Notes: generated by a model from the letters alone, not told the origin. A stretch of 5,312 nt of DNA from Coleofasciculus sp. S288 (GCA_020216575.1 JAIUYC010000380.1:1-5312), one strand, 5' to 3'. Shown: positions 1 through 5,113, numbered from the stretch's first letter. Translations and numbers: made by a program.

Positions 1-2
1 GG

Positions 3-68
3 GACTCAGTGTTGGCGAAGCCGTTTAACCCGTTCCAGAACTATCAGCGATCGCGCCTCGCCACTTGA
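3..68 (+). CDS. Possible C-terminal tail of an upstream gene (partial)
   Basis: Frame 3 is open from the window edge to a TGA at 66-68 and would encode about 21 residues ending FQNYQRSRLAT. The HIP1 site at 47-54 reads through as part of this frame, as HIP1 often does inside cyanobacterial genes. The peptide has a plausible composition but matches no family that I recognise. Frame 1 is also open to about position 99, so the choice of frame is not secure. If real, the stop lies 20 bases before the thioredoxin ATG, which would allow co-transcription. Treat it as a weak call that depends on sequence to the left of the window. Confidence 0.25.
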   Translation, partial: DSVLAKPFNPFQNYQRSRLAT

Positions 69-88
69 CAAGCTACTCGAAAATTCCC

Positions 89-415
89 ATGGCAGTTAAA
101 AAGCAATTTTCCAACTTCCAAGACCTACTCGCTAATACAACGATTCCTGTCCTCGTGGATTTTTATGCAACGTGGTGCGGCTCGTGTCAGATGATGTCCC
201 CCATTTTGGAACAGGTCAAAGCTCAGATGGGAAATCGGCTACAGGTGGTAAAAATCAATACAGATAAATACCCTCAATTAGCGTCTGAATACCAGATTCA
301 AGCCTTACCCACTCTCGTCCTGTTCCTAAATGGGGAGCAGGTACTTCGCATCAAGGGTGTCATGAAAGCTCCGCAACTGATTCAATACTTGGAAAAACAC
401 CTGAGCGGAGGATAG
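89..415 (+). CDS. Thioredoxin, probably y-type, with WCGSC active site
   Basis: A 108-residue single-domain thioredoxin, a soluble cytoplasmic thiol-disulfide oxidoreductase that reduces target proteins using electrons from thioredoxin reductases. The active site WCGSC is at residues 29-33 (Cys30 and Cys33), after the typical VDFYATW strand; Asp24 is the buried acidic residue and the cis-proline loop ALPT ends with Pro74-Thr75. The length fits the usual 105-110. The pattern WCG-CQMM-PILEQV followed by INTDKYPQLAS and QALPTLVLF resembles the y-type (TrxQ-like) thioredoxins of cyanobacteria and plastids; this subtype call is from memory of the family. I chose the ATG at 89 because the frame extends upstream only to a TTG at 65, whose eight extra residues are not part of the fold. 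No good Shine-Dalgarno is visible. The oddity is Ser32 in place of the usual proline. The next gene starts 77 bases downstream with no clear terminator between, so co-transcription is possible. Confidence 0.93.
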   Translation: MAVKKQFSNFQDLLANTTIPVLVDFYATWCGSCQMMSPILEQVKAQMGNRLQVVKINTDKYPQLASEYQIQALPTLVLFLNGEQVLRIKGVMKAPQLIQYLEKHLSGG

Positions 416-492
416 CAATTCGTGATTGCCACAATGCACCTTATACAGGCGACAGGTTATTGTCCTTAAATTTGAATCAAAGCCAGAAAACA

Positions 493-3400
493 ATGAGCAA
501 TCTACAAACCAGCTCGATGCCTCAAGTCGATTTAGTTATCGTTATTGATACCAGTCCTTCGATGAGAGATGAGGCAAACGCCCTTAGCGCATCCGCCCAA
601 GCAGCGATTGAAGGAGCAAAATCGGTTTGTCCGTCCGACTTGCGGCTTGCTTGGTTCGGGATTGAAGGGACTTGGAAGAAGACTAACTTTGACCGAACCA
701 TCAGGGATTACTTAATGCAAGCCTGTAATATTCCTGAGTCTGCAATCCGAGGGAGGAAACGAGGAGAACTTGCTTCAGCAGGCGCACAAGAAGATGGTGC
801 CCGTGCGATTGAAGATATCTGCAATCATTTTGATTGGCGAGATAATGCTGCACGAGCAATTTTCTATCTCGGAGATGAAGCACTAGAAGGAGGTGGCGAA
901 AAATCTGAGCAGGACGATATAGAAGCGGCTAACCGTGCGATCGCAACAGCCACGGCAGCAGGAGTAACCGTTCATACCTATTTCGGTACGTCTAAGAGTA
1001 AGCACCGGGACAGTATTGCCAAAGAATACATCCGAGTTGCCGCCCAGACGCGGGGGCAAGCCTTTATGGATCGAGATGCGATCGATGGTTTTCGCCAAGT
1101 CTTAGAAAAGGTAATCTGTGGGAGTCGCACCCTCCAAACTGGTAGCGTTCAACTCAAGCCTGGAACCGTTTATATTCAAGATTGTGTCTCTGGACAACTC
1201 AGCAATCTTTATACCCTAGACATCTCTACTGGGAAAGCCACTTTCATCGGTGCGATCGCTACCGAAGTTGTCGATCTCACCTTTGTCGGTTCAAAACTGT
1301 ACGGACTTGACCAAACCAAGCAAGGTCAAACGACTCTATTTCTGGAAATTAACCCCATTACAGGCGAACCTAGTGTAATTGGTGATGTTGGTTTTGTTGT
1401 AATTGGGTTAGCCTACAACCGCCAGCGTAACACTCTCTATGCCTCAACAGCGAAACAACTGATTGCCATCAATCCTGAAACGGGTACAGGCACGCCAGCA
1501 GTAACAATCAAAGCTCGAGAATATAACTGTGGCGAAATTGCCTTTGCTGCCGATGGTACAGCTTATATTACTTTAATCGGCTATGACCGGAAGAAATTAC
1601 TAGCAACCTGCGACTTCGATACAGGTAAAGTCAACATCATCGGTAATATAGGCTTTCCCGCTCTCACCAGTATGGAATTTGTTGGTGATGTTCTCTATGG
1701 TGTCACGGGGAACTTTTTTAATTTAGGTAAAGATGGTCAACTGATTCGCATTGATACTAACACGGGTGCAGGTACTTTAGTCACCATGACCGAGCCGATT
1801 AGTCGGTGGGCAGGCATGGGTATTTATGGAGAAGTTCCAGCTCAAAAACTCCATCGAGAAGAACCCATTCCCCAAGAATCAAAAGAAGAAGTCACCTCTG
1901 AAACTATAACGTCTCAGTCAGAAACTCAACCTGATTTGACAACTGAGCCGGAAAATAAGGAGTTAGTCATGAATCTTCTAACGATCGACCCTAAAGATAA
2001 TTGTTATGTAATTGACCCCAATGGAATGAGCTACCTCCAAGACAACGTAGCGACTTCCATCAATTTGGATCAGGGAACTTATACGATTCGCCTCACCGAA
2101 GGTCGATACAGTTATGCTCAAGCTCGAACTGAAGGAGAACCCTTCGTACTGCTGTGGATTTTTGGCAGTAATGGCAGTACCTTTATTAACAAGAATACAA
2201 ATTTTGAAATTGGTGCAACGTGGACAACGGTAAATGGGTACAATGAGACTTTAGTCTTAGAGATTAAAAATAGGGCAACTATCTGTGCCTTATTCTTCGA
2301 TATTAATAAAACTGACAACAGTGGAGCAGTCACTGTTTCAATTACCAGCGATAAGCCTTATTTTCATCCTCAAACTCTAAGAGTTGATAGCCAGGAAAAC
2401 TGTTATCTCCTGGATGAAAACTATCTTTCAACACTGAAACACTGGCAATCGAATTATATTGAAGTAAAGCCAGGTCACTATGAAATCAAGATTCGACCGG
2501 ATAGTGGAGTAAGTTATTGGTCAGACGGGAAAATTTTTGACTTAGAGCCTTGGGCTTTGCTCTGGCTGAAAGGTGGTAAATTTATTACCAAACAGACGGG
2601 GGTTGAAGTTGGAGAAACGTGGTGTTCTCTCAATGGCTTTAATGACCGAGTGACGATAGAAGTCAAAGAAAAGACAACCCTGTGCGGTTTATTTTTCGAT
2701 ACGTTCAAGGACGACAACCAAGGGAAAATTTATTTAACCCTTGAGTCCTATACAGCAACGGATACTCCTGTAAAGATTGATACTCCAATTCGGATAGGCG
2801 GTGATACAGTTAATCCTTTAAGTAAGGAAGAGAGGATTCCTGTAGAAATTGATACTCCTCCTATGCCAATCGGCGGTAACACGCCTAATCCGTTTAGTAA
2901 AGGTAAGAAGACTCCTGTAGGTACTGGTTCTATGACTCAAAAAATAACAACAACTCACAACTATTATCTCAATCTCAGTTTTGATAGTTTTGGACGCGAT
3001 CCGCAAAGGGATATTGTCTGCGTTTCTCCAGTTCGTACTATTGTGCGTCGTGAAGAAGAAATCATCCTGATTCGCAAAGTTCGCAAAGTTGAAGAGATTG
3101 ATGCATCTCCCGCTTGTCCTGTTAATACAGCAGAGATTTCACAACAAGTCCTAGAAGTGCATGCGGATGCTCGCTGTCAAGAGGATGATGTCAAGGGGTT
3201 CATGGAGGACATCAAAAATCGAATCATCCAAGATAAGCACAATCTGAATCAAGCCTTAAAGAATCAATTTGTCTCCAAACTGTTGGAACATGGGAAACTT
3301 CCCGGTATTTCTAATACTTGGGGCAGAACCGTGAAAATAAAAGTTGCACTGGATGCCAACCACAACACGTGGAATTATGGCAATCAAGAAGAATTTCAAG

Positions 3401-3705
3401 AGAAAGTCTATGCCGACGGTAATCTTCAAATGTCAGAGCAGGAGCGCGAACAGAAGGATATGCTCTTTCAGAGTTTTACCGGAAAGGATGGAAAGGTAAT
3501 ACCTCCATCTGCCTTAGTAGCGTTCAAATTTAAAAAGGATAAAAGTTTATCGGAGGAGCAGCCGATTTACGACTATGTGGCTCACGGCTCAACTATCGAG
3601 TTTTCCCTAGGAAAAGACGAAACTGTATACTTTATTAACAATGACGAGCCAGGTTTCTACGATGACAATAGTGAAGTCATCAAAGGCAAGTACTGGATTG
3701 TCTAA
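493..3705 (+). CDS. Large multidomain protein: vWA, propeller-like repeats, tandem jelly-roll-like domains, LecA-like C terminus
   Basis: Encodes 1070 residues, numbered from the ATG at 493. The frame continues up to a TTG at 460 (11 more residues), but neither start has a good Shine-Dalgarno; an ATG at 517 (residue 9) is a third option just before the fold. Residues ~10-211 are a vWA domain: the MIDAS motif DTSPS is at 19-23 after the strand VDLVIVI, and FYLGDEAL (Asp128) is the later MIDAS acidic segment. Residues ~236-446 hold five repeats of the form L-x-x-[IC]-[ND]-x-x-TG about 41-48 residues apart, suggesting a beta-propeller. Residues 450-490 are a Pro/Glu/Ser/Thr-rich linker. Residues 496-619 and 629-752 are homologous beta-rich copies. 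Residues 758-812 are a repeated linker, and ~944-1070 form a LecA-like domain. There is no signal peptide or membrane helix, so a cytoplasmic scaffold or sensor is likeliest, although unconventional export is not excluded. No enzymatic domain is visible. The specific function is unknown; the domain calls beyond vWA are inferences from motifs. Confidence 0.9.
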   Translation: MSNLQTSSMPQVDLVIVIDTSPSMRDEANALSASAQAAIEGAKSVCPSDLRLAWFGIEGTWKKTNFDRTIRDYLMQACNIPESAIRGRKRGELASAGAQEDGARAIEDICNHFDWRDNAARAIFYLGDEALEGGGEKSEQDDIEAANRAIATATAAGVTVHTYFGTSKSKHRDSIAKEYIRVAAQTRGQAFMDRDAIDGFRQVLEKVICGSRTLQTGSVQLKPGTVYIQDCVSGQLSNLYTLDISTGKATFIGAIATEVVDLTFVGSKLYGLDQTKQGQTTLFLEINPITGEPSVIGDVGFVVIGLAYNRQRNTLYASTAKQLIAINPETGTGTPAVTIKAREYNCGEIAFAADGTAYITLIGYDRKKLLATCDFDTGKVNIIGNIGFPALTSMEFVGDVLYGVTGNFFNLGKDGQLIRIDTNTGAGTLVTMTEPISRWAGMGIYGEVPAQKLHREEPIPQESKEEVTSETITSQSETQPDLTTEPENKELVMNLLTIDPKDNCYVIDPNGMSYLQDNVATSINLDQGTYTIRLTEGRYSYAQARTEGEPFVLLWIFGSNGSTFINKNTNFEIGATWTTVNGYNETLVLEIKNRATICALFFDINKTDNSGAVTVSITSDKPYFHPQTLRVDSQENCYLLDENYLSTLKHWQSNYIEVKPGHYEIKIRPDSGVSYWSDGKIFDLEPWALLWLKGGKFITKQTGVEVGETWCSLNGFNDRVTIEVKEKTTLCGLFFDTFKDDNQGKIYLTLESYTATDTPVKIDTPIRIGGDTVNPLSKEERIPVEIDTPPMPIGGNTPNPFSKGKKTPVGTGSMTQKITTTHNYYLNLSFDSFGRDPQRDIVCVSPVRTIVRREEEIILIRKVRKVEEIDASPACPVNTAEISQQVLEVHADARCQEDDVKGFMEDIKNRIIQDKHNLNQALKNQFVSKLLEHGKLPGISNTWGRTVKIKVALDANHNTWNYGNQEEFQEKVYADGNLQMSEQEREQKDMLFQSFTGKDGKVIPPSALVAFKFKKDKSLSEEQPIYDYVAHGSTIEFSLGKDETVYFINNDEPGFYDDNSEVIKGKYWIV
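520..1125 (+). other. vWA domain coding segment
   Basis: The N-terminal ~200 residues of the large protein begin with a hydrophobic strand leading directly into D-T-S-P-S-M, the DxSxS metal-ion-dependent adhesion site. A second strand LRLAWFGIEG follows, then AGAQEDGARAIEDI (residues ~97-110), then AIFYLGDEAL with the late acidic residue, and finally VTVHTYFG and a closing helix rich in Arg and Lys. These are the alternating strands and helices of the Rossmann-like vWA fold, which usually binds a divalent metal and a protein partner. The usual MIDAS threonine (often in a GGT context) is not evident; the equivalent segment has Gln-Glu-Asp instead. Confidence 0.85.
1198..1830 (+). other. Five-repeat beta-propeller-like region
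   Basis: Five segments of related pattern occur in order: LYTLDISTGKATFIG, LFLEINPITGEPSVIG, LIAINPETGTGTPAV, LLATCDFDTGKVNIIG and LIRIDTNTGAGTLVT, starting near residues 239, 282, 323, 369 and 417 (from the ATG at 493). Between them lie hydrophobic-Tyr/Gly strands such as KLYGLDQ, TLYAST, TAYITLIG and VLYGVTG. A unit of ~41-48 residues with four short strands is what blades of NHL, SMP-30-like or quinoprotein-like propellers look like. Five visible units would make a small propeller unless flanking sequence adds a blade. Such folds mostly bind partners or small ligands; no catalytic residues can be assigned. Confidence 0.6.
1957..1971 (+). promoter_or_regulatory. Internal Shine-Dalgarno and in-frame ATG
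   Basis: AAGGAG (1957-1962) stands six bases before an ATG (1969-1971) in the frame of the large gene. This is the best ribosome-binding site in the window, far better than anything before the ATG at 493 or the TTG at 460. It sits at the end of the Pro/Glu/Ser/Thr-rich linker and immediately before the first jelly-roll-like copy, so a product started here would be a clean 578-residue protein with whole domains. It could be a relic of a former separate gene, an active internal start, or chance in an A/G-rich linker (codons for Asn-Lys-Glu). Confidence 0.45.
1978..2349 (+). repeat. Tandem domain copy A (beta-rich, DNSG motif)
   Basis: Residues 496-619 of the large protein. The pattern runs LTIDPKDNCYVIDPN, then GTYTIRL, then FVLLWIFGSNG, then FEIGATWTTVNGYNETLVLEIK, then CALFFDIN and finally TDNSGAVTVSI. 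Each element has a counterpart in copy B in the same order and spacing, so the pair arose by duplication. Short alternating strands, a conserved Trp-Thr/Cys and a terminal DNSG suggest a jelly-roll sandwich, and the end (hydrophobic strand, then DNSG, then alternating V/S/I) resembles the Ca-binding end of PA-IL/LecA-like domains. Family assignment is inference. Confidence 0.7.
2377..2748 (+). repeat. Tandem domain copy B (beta-rich, DNQG motif)
   Basis: Residues 629-752 of the large protein, homologous to copy A: LRVDSQENCYLLDEN matches LTIDPKDNCYVIDPN, GHYEIKI matches GTYTIRL, WALLWLKGG matches FVLLWIFGSNG, VGETWCSLNGFNDRVTIEVK matches IGATWTTVNGYNETLVLEIK, and LCGLFFDTFKDDNQGKIYLTL matches ICALFFDINKTDNSGAVTVSI. 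The conserved Cys in NCY and in the [TI]C-[AG]LFFD element are shared by both copies. The divergence is enough that the duplication is not recent. It is followed by the repeated Pro/Thr linker. Confidence 0.7.
2764..2928 (+). repeat. Duplicated 24-25-residue Pro/Gly linker
   Basis: Residues 758-781 (TPVKIDTP, then RIGGDTVNPLSKEER) and 782-806 (IPVEIDTP, then PIGGNTPNPFSKGKK) are two copies of one unit, and TPVGTG at 807-812 begins a third. The likeness is visible in the DNA: CCTGTA and ATTGATACTCC recur at matching places. Pro, Gly, Asp and Thr dominate, so this is a flexible spacer between jelly-roll copy B and the C-terminal part. Units of this size can expand and contract by slippage, so length may vary among strains. 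Confidence 0.75.
3322..3702 (+). other. C-terminal LecA (PA-IL)-like domain segment
   Basis: Residues ~944-1070. The run TVKIKVALDANHNTWNYGN, then PPSALVAFKFK, then a strand GSTIEFSLGKDETVYFI leading into NNDEPGFYDDNS follows the order of PA-IL/LecA-like carbohydrate-binding domains. In LecA the Ca and galactose site is in a segment of the form YNDVPGTYGNNSG; here it is NNDEPGFYDDNSE, keeping the Asp (1051), Pro-Gly, Tyr and final Asn (1059), with Phe for the ligand Thr and Asp for one Asn. Calcium binding through the acidic residues remains plausible; sugar specificity cannot be told. The comparison is from memory of the family. Confidence 0.5.
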
Positions 3706-3736
3706 TTCTCTCAGGCATTGATTGGTATCAGGCAAG

Positions 3737-3767
3737 AGTACGGGCAGGTAATTGCTTTGCCCGTACT
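3737..3767 (+). terminator. Hairpin after the large gene, possible terminator
   Basis: AGTACGGGCA (3737-3746) and TGCCCGTACT (3758-3767) form a perfect 10-bp stem with an 11-base loop, 32 bases after the stop codon of the large gene. Position and stability suit a 3' end structure, but no T run follows (the next bases are AACGATC), so it is not a canonical intrinsic terminator. Cyanobacterial 3' hairpins often lack a T tract. Its arms share AGTACGGG with the right end of the element at 3826-3963, so it may instead be a mobile-element trace. Confidence 0.5.
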
Positions 3768-3807
3768 AACGATCAGATGAAGAAATGATGGCTAATTTTA
3801 GATTCTG

Positions 3808-3821
3808 GAAACAATTGTTTC
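3808..3821. promoter_or_regulatory. Perfect 14-bp palindrome, possible operator
   Basis: GAAACAATTGTTTC is an uninterrupted perfect palindrome with no loop, ending four bases before the left end of the inverted-repeat element. Such short dyads are typical of sites for dimeric helix-turn-helix repressors. It lies 172 bases upstream of the hydrolase ATG. If the element is a later insertion, the palindrome would originally have been about 34 bases from that ATG, a good operator position. No regulator gene is present in the window, so the role is unproven. Confidence 0.3.
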
Positions 3822-3825
3822 ATTG

Positions 3826-3963
3826 AGGCTCTCCCGTACATAGGGTGATAACTAAAGGTTATTTATGGGCTGAAAGGCTTCCTGAATAGGCGTTTCCTAT
3901 ACCTTATGTCCCATGCCCTATACTCAAAAAACTGGGTTTTCCACCACAAGTACGGGAGAGCCT
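3826..3963. mobile_element. MITE-like 138-bp element with 14-bp terminal inverted repeats
   Basis: AGGCTCTCCCGTAC (3826-3839) and GTACGGGAGAGCCT (3950-3963) are perfect reverse complements over 14 bases, 110 bases apart. Reading both ends inwards, similarity continues weakly beyond the perfect part (GGTG and AA are shared). The interior has no open frame of note but has further pairing potential, such as ATAGGGT (3840-3846) with GCCCTAT (3915-3921). Small size, no coding capacity and matching ends are what a non-autonomous miniature inverted-repeat element looks like. I could not find a clear target-site duplication at either flank, so the exact borders and parent IS family are unknown. It ends 29 bases before the hydrolase ATG. 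Confidence 0.55.
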
Positions 3964-3974
3964 TCAGATTCAGT

Positions 3975-3980
3975 AAGGGA
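3975..3980 (+). promoter_or_regulatory. Ribosome-binding site of the hydrolase gene
   Basis: AAGGGA lies 12 bases before the ATG at 3993, somewhat further than ideal. It decides little between starts, because the other ATG nearby (3981) is followed at once by TAA. The site lies just outside the MITE-like element, so translation signals of the hydrolase are intact whatever the element did to its promoter. Confidence 0.5.
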
Positions 3981-3992
3981 ATGTAAATAATA

Positions 3993-5021
3993 ATGAAACG
4001 TCTGATTGTTTGCTGTGATGGAACTTGGCAAAAATTAACAAGTTACCCAACCAATGTGGTGAAAATTGCTCAGGCAATTAAACCGATCGCAAGTGATGGA
4101 ACGCCCCAGATTCTCTACTATGACGAGGGAGTAGGAACAGAGAATGAAGCGGACAGGCTTTTTGGTGGTGCTTTTGGAAAAGGACTTGACGAAATTATCC
4201 AAGATGCCTATCGCTTTCTTTGCCTAAACTACGTTGAGGGAGACGAAATCTACCTGTTTGGCTTCAGTCGTGGAGCTTATACGGTCAGGAGTCTTGCTGG
4301 ACTGATCTATAATTCGGGTCTGTTAGCACGCTACCACATCCGCGAGGCTCCGGCAGCTTATGAGCTTTACTGTAGCAGAGGCAGTAAACCTAGCGATCGC
4401 GATGCCGTTGAGTTCCGGGAAAAGTATGGCTATCGCGTCCCTATCACCCTTCTCGGTTGCTGGGATACCGTCGGTTCTTTAGGCATTCCCGATTTAACTC
4501 CCTTCCTGAGATTCGATCAAAAAATCAATCAGAAATACCGATTCCACGACACGCAGCTCAATCGCACGATCAAAAATGCCCTTCATGCTGTGGCAATTGA
4601 CGAGCAGCGTAAAGTCTTCGATGTCACCCCCATGGAGAAAAGCCCTCACGCTGAAAACCAAGTCCTGCGTCAAGTGTGGTTTCCAGGCGATCATGGCTGT
4701 GTCGGTGGTGGGACGCAGGTTCATTGCAGATTATCGGATGCCGCGTTGAAGTGGATGATCGAGTCAATTGGCAAATTAGAACTGGGTCTCGAGTTCGATG
4801 TTAATACCATTAATCCTCCTCTCGACGTTGAATATACCTGCGATTTTCATTTTGAGCCAAAGACGCTCATCGGGAAGGCGACAAGATTGACGGGAGTCAT
4901 ACTGCGGGACGTTAGCGATGAGTTTGAGGATTTACACGAAGGGGTTATACATCGCTGGAGAGCGCGATTGGACTACCGACCCGAAAACTTGAAAAAGTTC
5001 CAAGAGAAACTGGAACGATAA
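3993..5021 (+). CDS. DUF2235 (Tle1-type) alpha/beta hydrolase
   Basis: A complete 342-residue protein of the DUF2235 family, which includes the Tle1 phospholipase effectors of type VI secretion and many stand-alone proteins of unknown substrate. The family hallmarks appear in order: CCDGTWQ at 7-13, YYDEGVGTE at 42-50, the nucleophile elbow GFSRGAYTVRSLAG at 90-103 with Ser92, CWDTVGSLGIP at 156-166 with the likely catalytic Asp158, ALHAVAIDEQR at 196-206, WFPGDHGCVGGG at 229-240 with His234, and a closing HEGVIHRW at 315-322. No signal peptide, membrane segment or export domain is visible, so it acts as a soluble protein unless a partner exports it. The usual PGxHxDVGGG reads PGDHGCVGGG here, with Cys for Asp next to the histidine motif. 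It is 287 bases downstream of the vWA gene on the same strand, with its own ribosome-binding site. Ester or phospholipid hydrolysis is expected from the family; the substrate is unknown. Confidence 0.92.
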   Translation: MKRLIVCCDGTWQKLTSYPTNVVKIAQAIKPIASDGTPQILYYDEGVGTENEADRLFGGAFGKGLDEIIQDAYRFLCLNYVEGDEIYLFGFSRGAYTVRSLAGLIYNSGLLARYHIREAPAAYELYCSRGSKPSDRDAVEFREKYGYRVPITLLGCWDTVGSLGIPDLTPFLRFDQKINQKYRFHDTQLNRTIKNALHAVAIDEQRKVFDVTPMEKSPHAENQVLRQVWFPGDHGCVGGGTQVHCRLSDAALKWMIESIGKLELGLEFDVNTINPPLDVEYTCDFHFEPKTLIGKATRLTGVILRDVSDEFEDLHEGVIHRWRARLDYRPENLKKFQEKLER

Positions 5022-5039
5022 CCCCCACTTAGCTGCTGA

Positions 5040-5060
5040 GGGTGCATTTTAGATGCATCC
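5040..5060 (+). terminator. Hairpin after the hydrolase gene
   Basis: GGGTGCAT (5040-5047) pairs with ATGCATCC (5053-5060) over eight base pairs including one G-T, with a five-base loop TTTAG. It starts 18 bases after the hydrolase stop codon and is followed by TTCCTT, which is T-rich but interrupted. It is a reasonable weak terminator for the hydrolase transcript. Confidence 0.5.
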
Positions 5061-5073
5061 TTCCTTAAGGAAG
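5060..5073. repeat. Perfect 14-bp palindrome next to the hairpin
   Basis: CTTCCTTAAGGAAG is a perfect loop-less dyad that starts at the last base of the hairpin at 5040-5060. The two structures together form a compact symmetric block downstream of the hydrolase. It may strengthen termination in both directions, be part of a dispersed repeat, or bind a protein; the sequence alone does not decide. Confidence 0.35.
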
Positions 5074-5113
5074 AACGTCCTACTAGCCATTAAAAGCAAA
5101 CCAGTCATTGAAT

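Noticed and set aside
65..70. TTGACA, a perfect -35 hexamer before the thioredoxin
   Set aside because: At the proper spacing the -10 position would fall on the thioredoxin start codon and has no TATAAT-like sequence.
65..88. Thioredoxin start at TTG 65
   Set aside because: The eight extra residues are not part of the thioredoxin fold, and the ATG at 89 gives the standard length.
460..492. TTG start for the large gene
   Set aside because: The only purine-rich sequence (AGG, 454-456) is three bases from the TTG, too close, and the extra 11 residues are low-complexity; the ATG at 493 is preferred though not proven.
701..1098. Minus-strand open frames opposite the vWA segment
   Set aside because: They have no ribosome-binding site or recognisable domain and lie antisense to a clearly conserved domain.
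2932..2934. Second internal start, MTQKITTT, after the linker
   Set aside because: In frame and at a domain border, but without a convincing Shine-Dalgarno, unlike the ATG at 1969.
2118..3006. Minus-strand open frames opposite the jelly-roll region and linker
   Set aside because: Their compositions look like antisense reading of beta-rich protein, with no family motifs.
3919..3924. TATACT as the -10 box of a hydrolase promoter
   Set aside because: No acceptable -35 hexamer lies 16-18 bases upstream, so I mention it only as a possibility within the element.
4494..4724. Minus-strand frame inside the hydrolase gene
   Set aside because: It lies opposite the conserved catalytic motifs of DUF2235 and has no support of its own.
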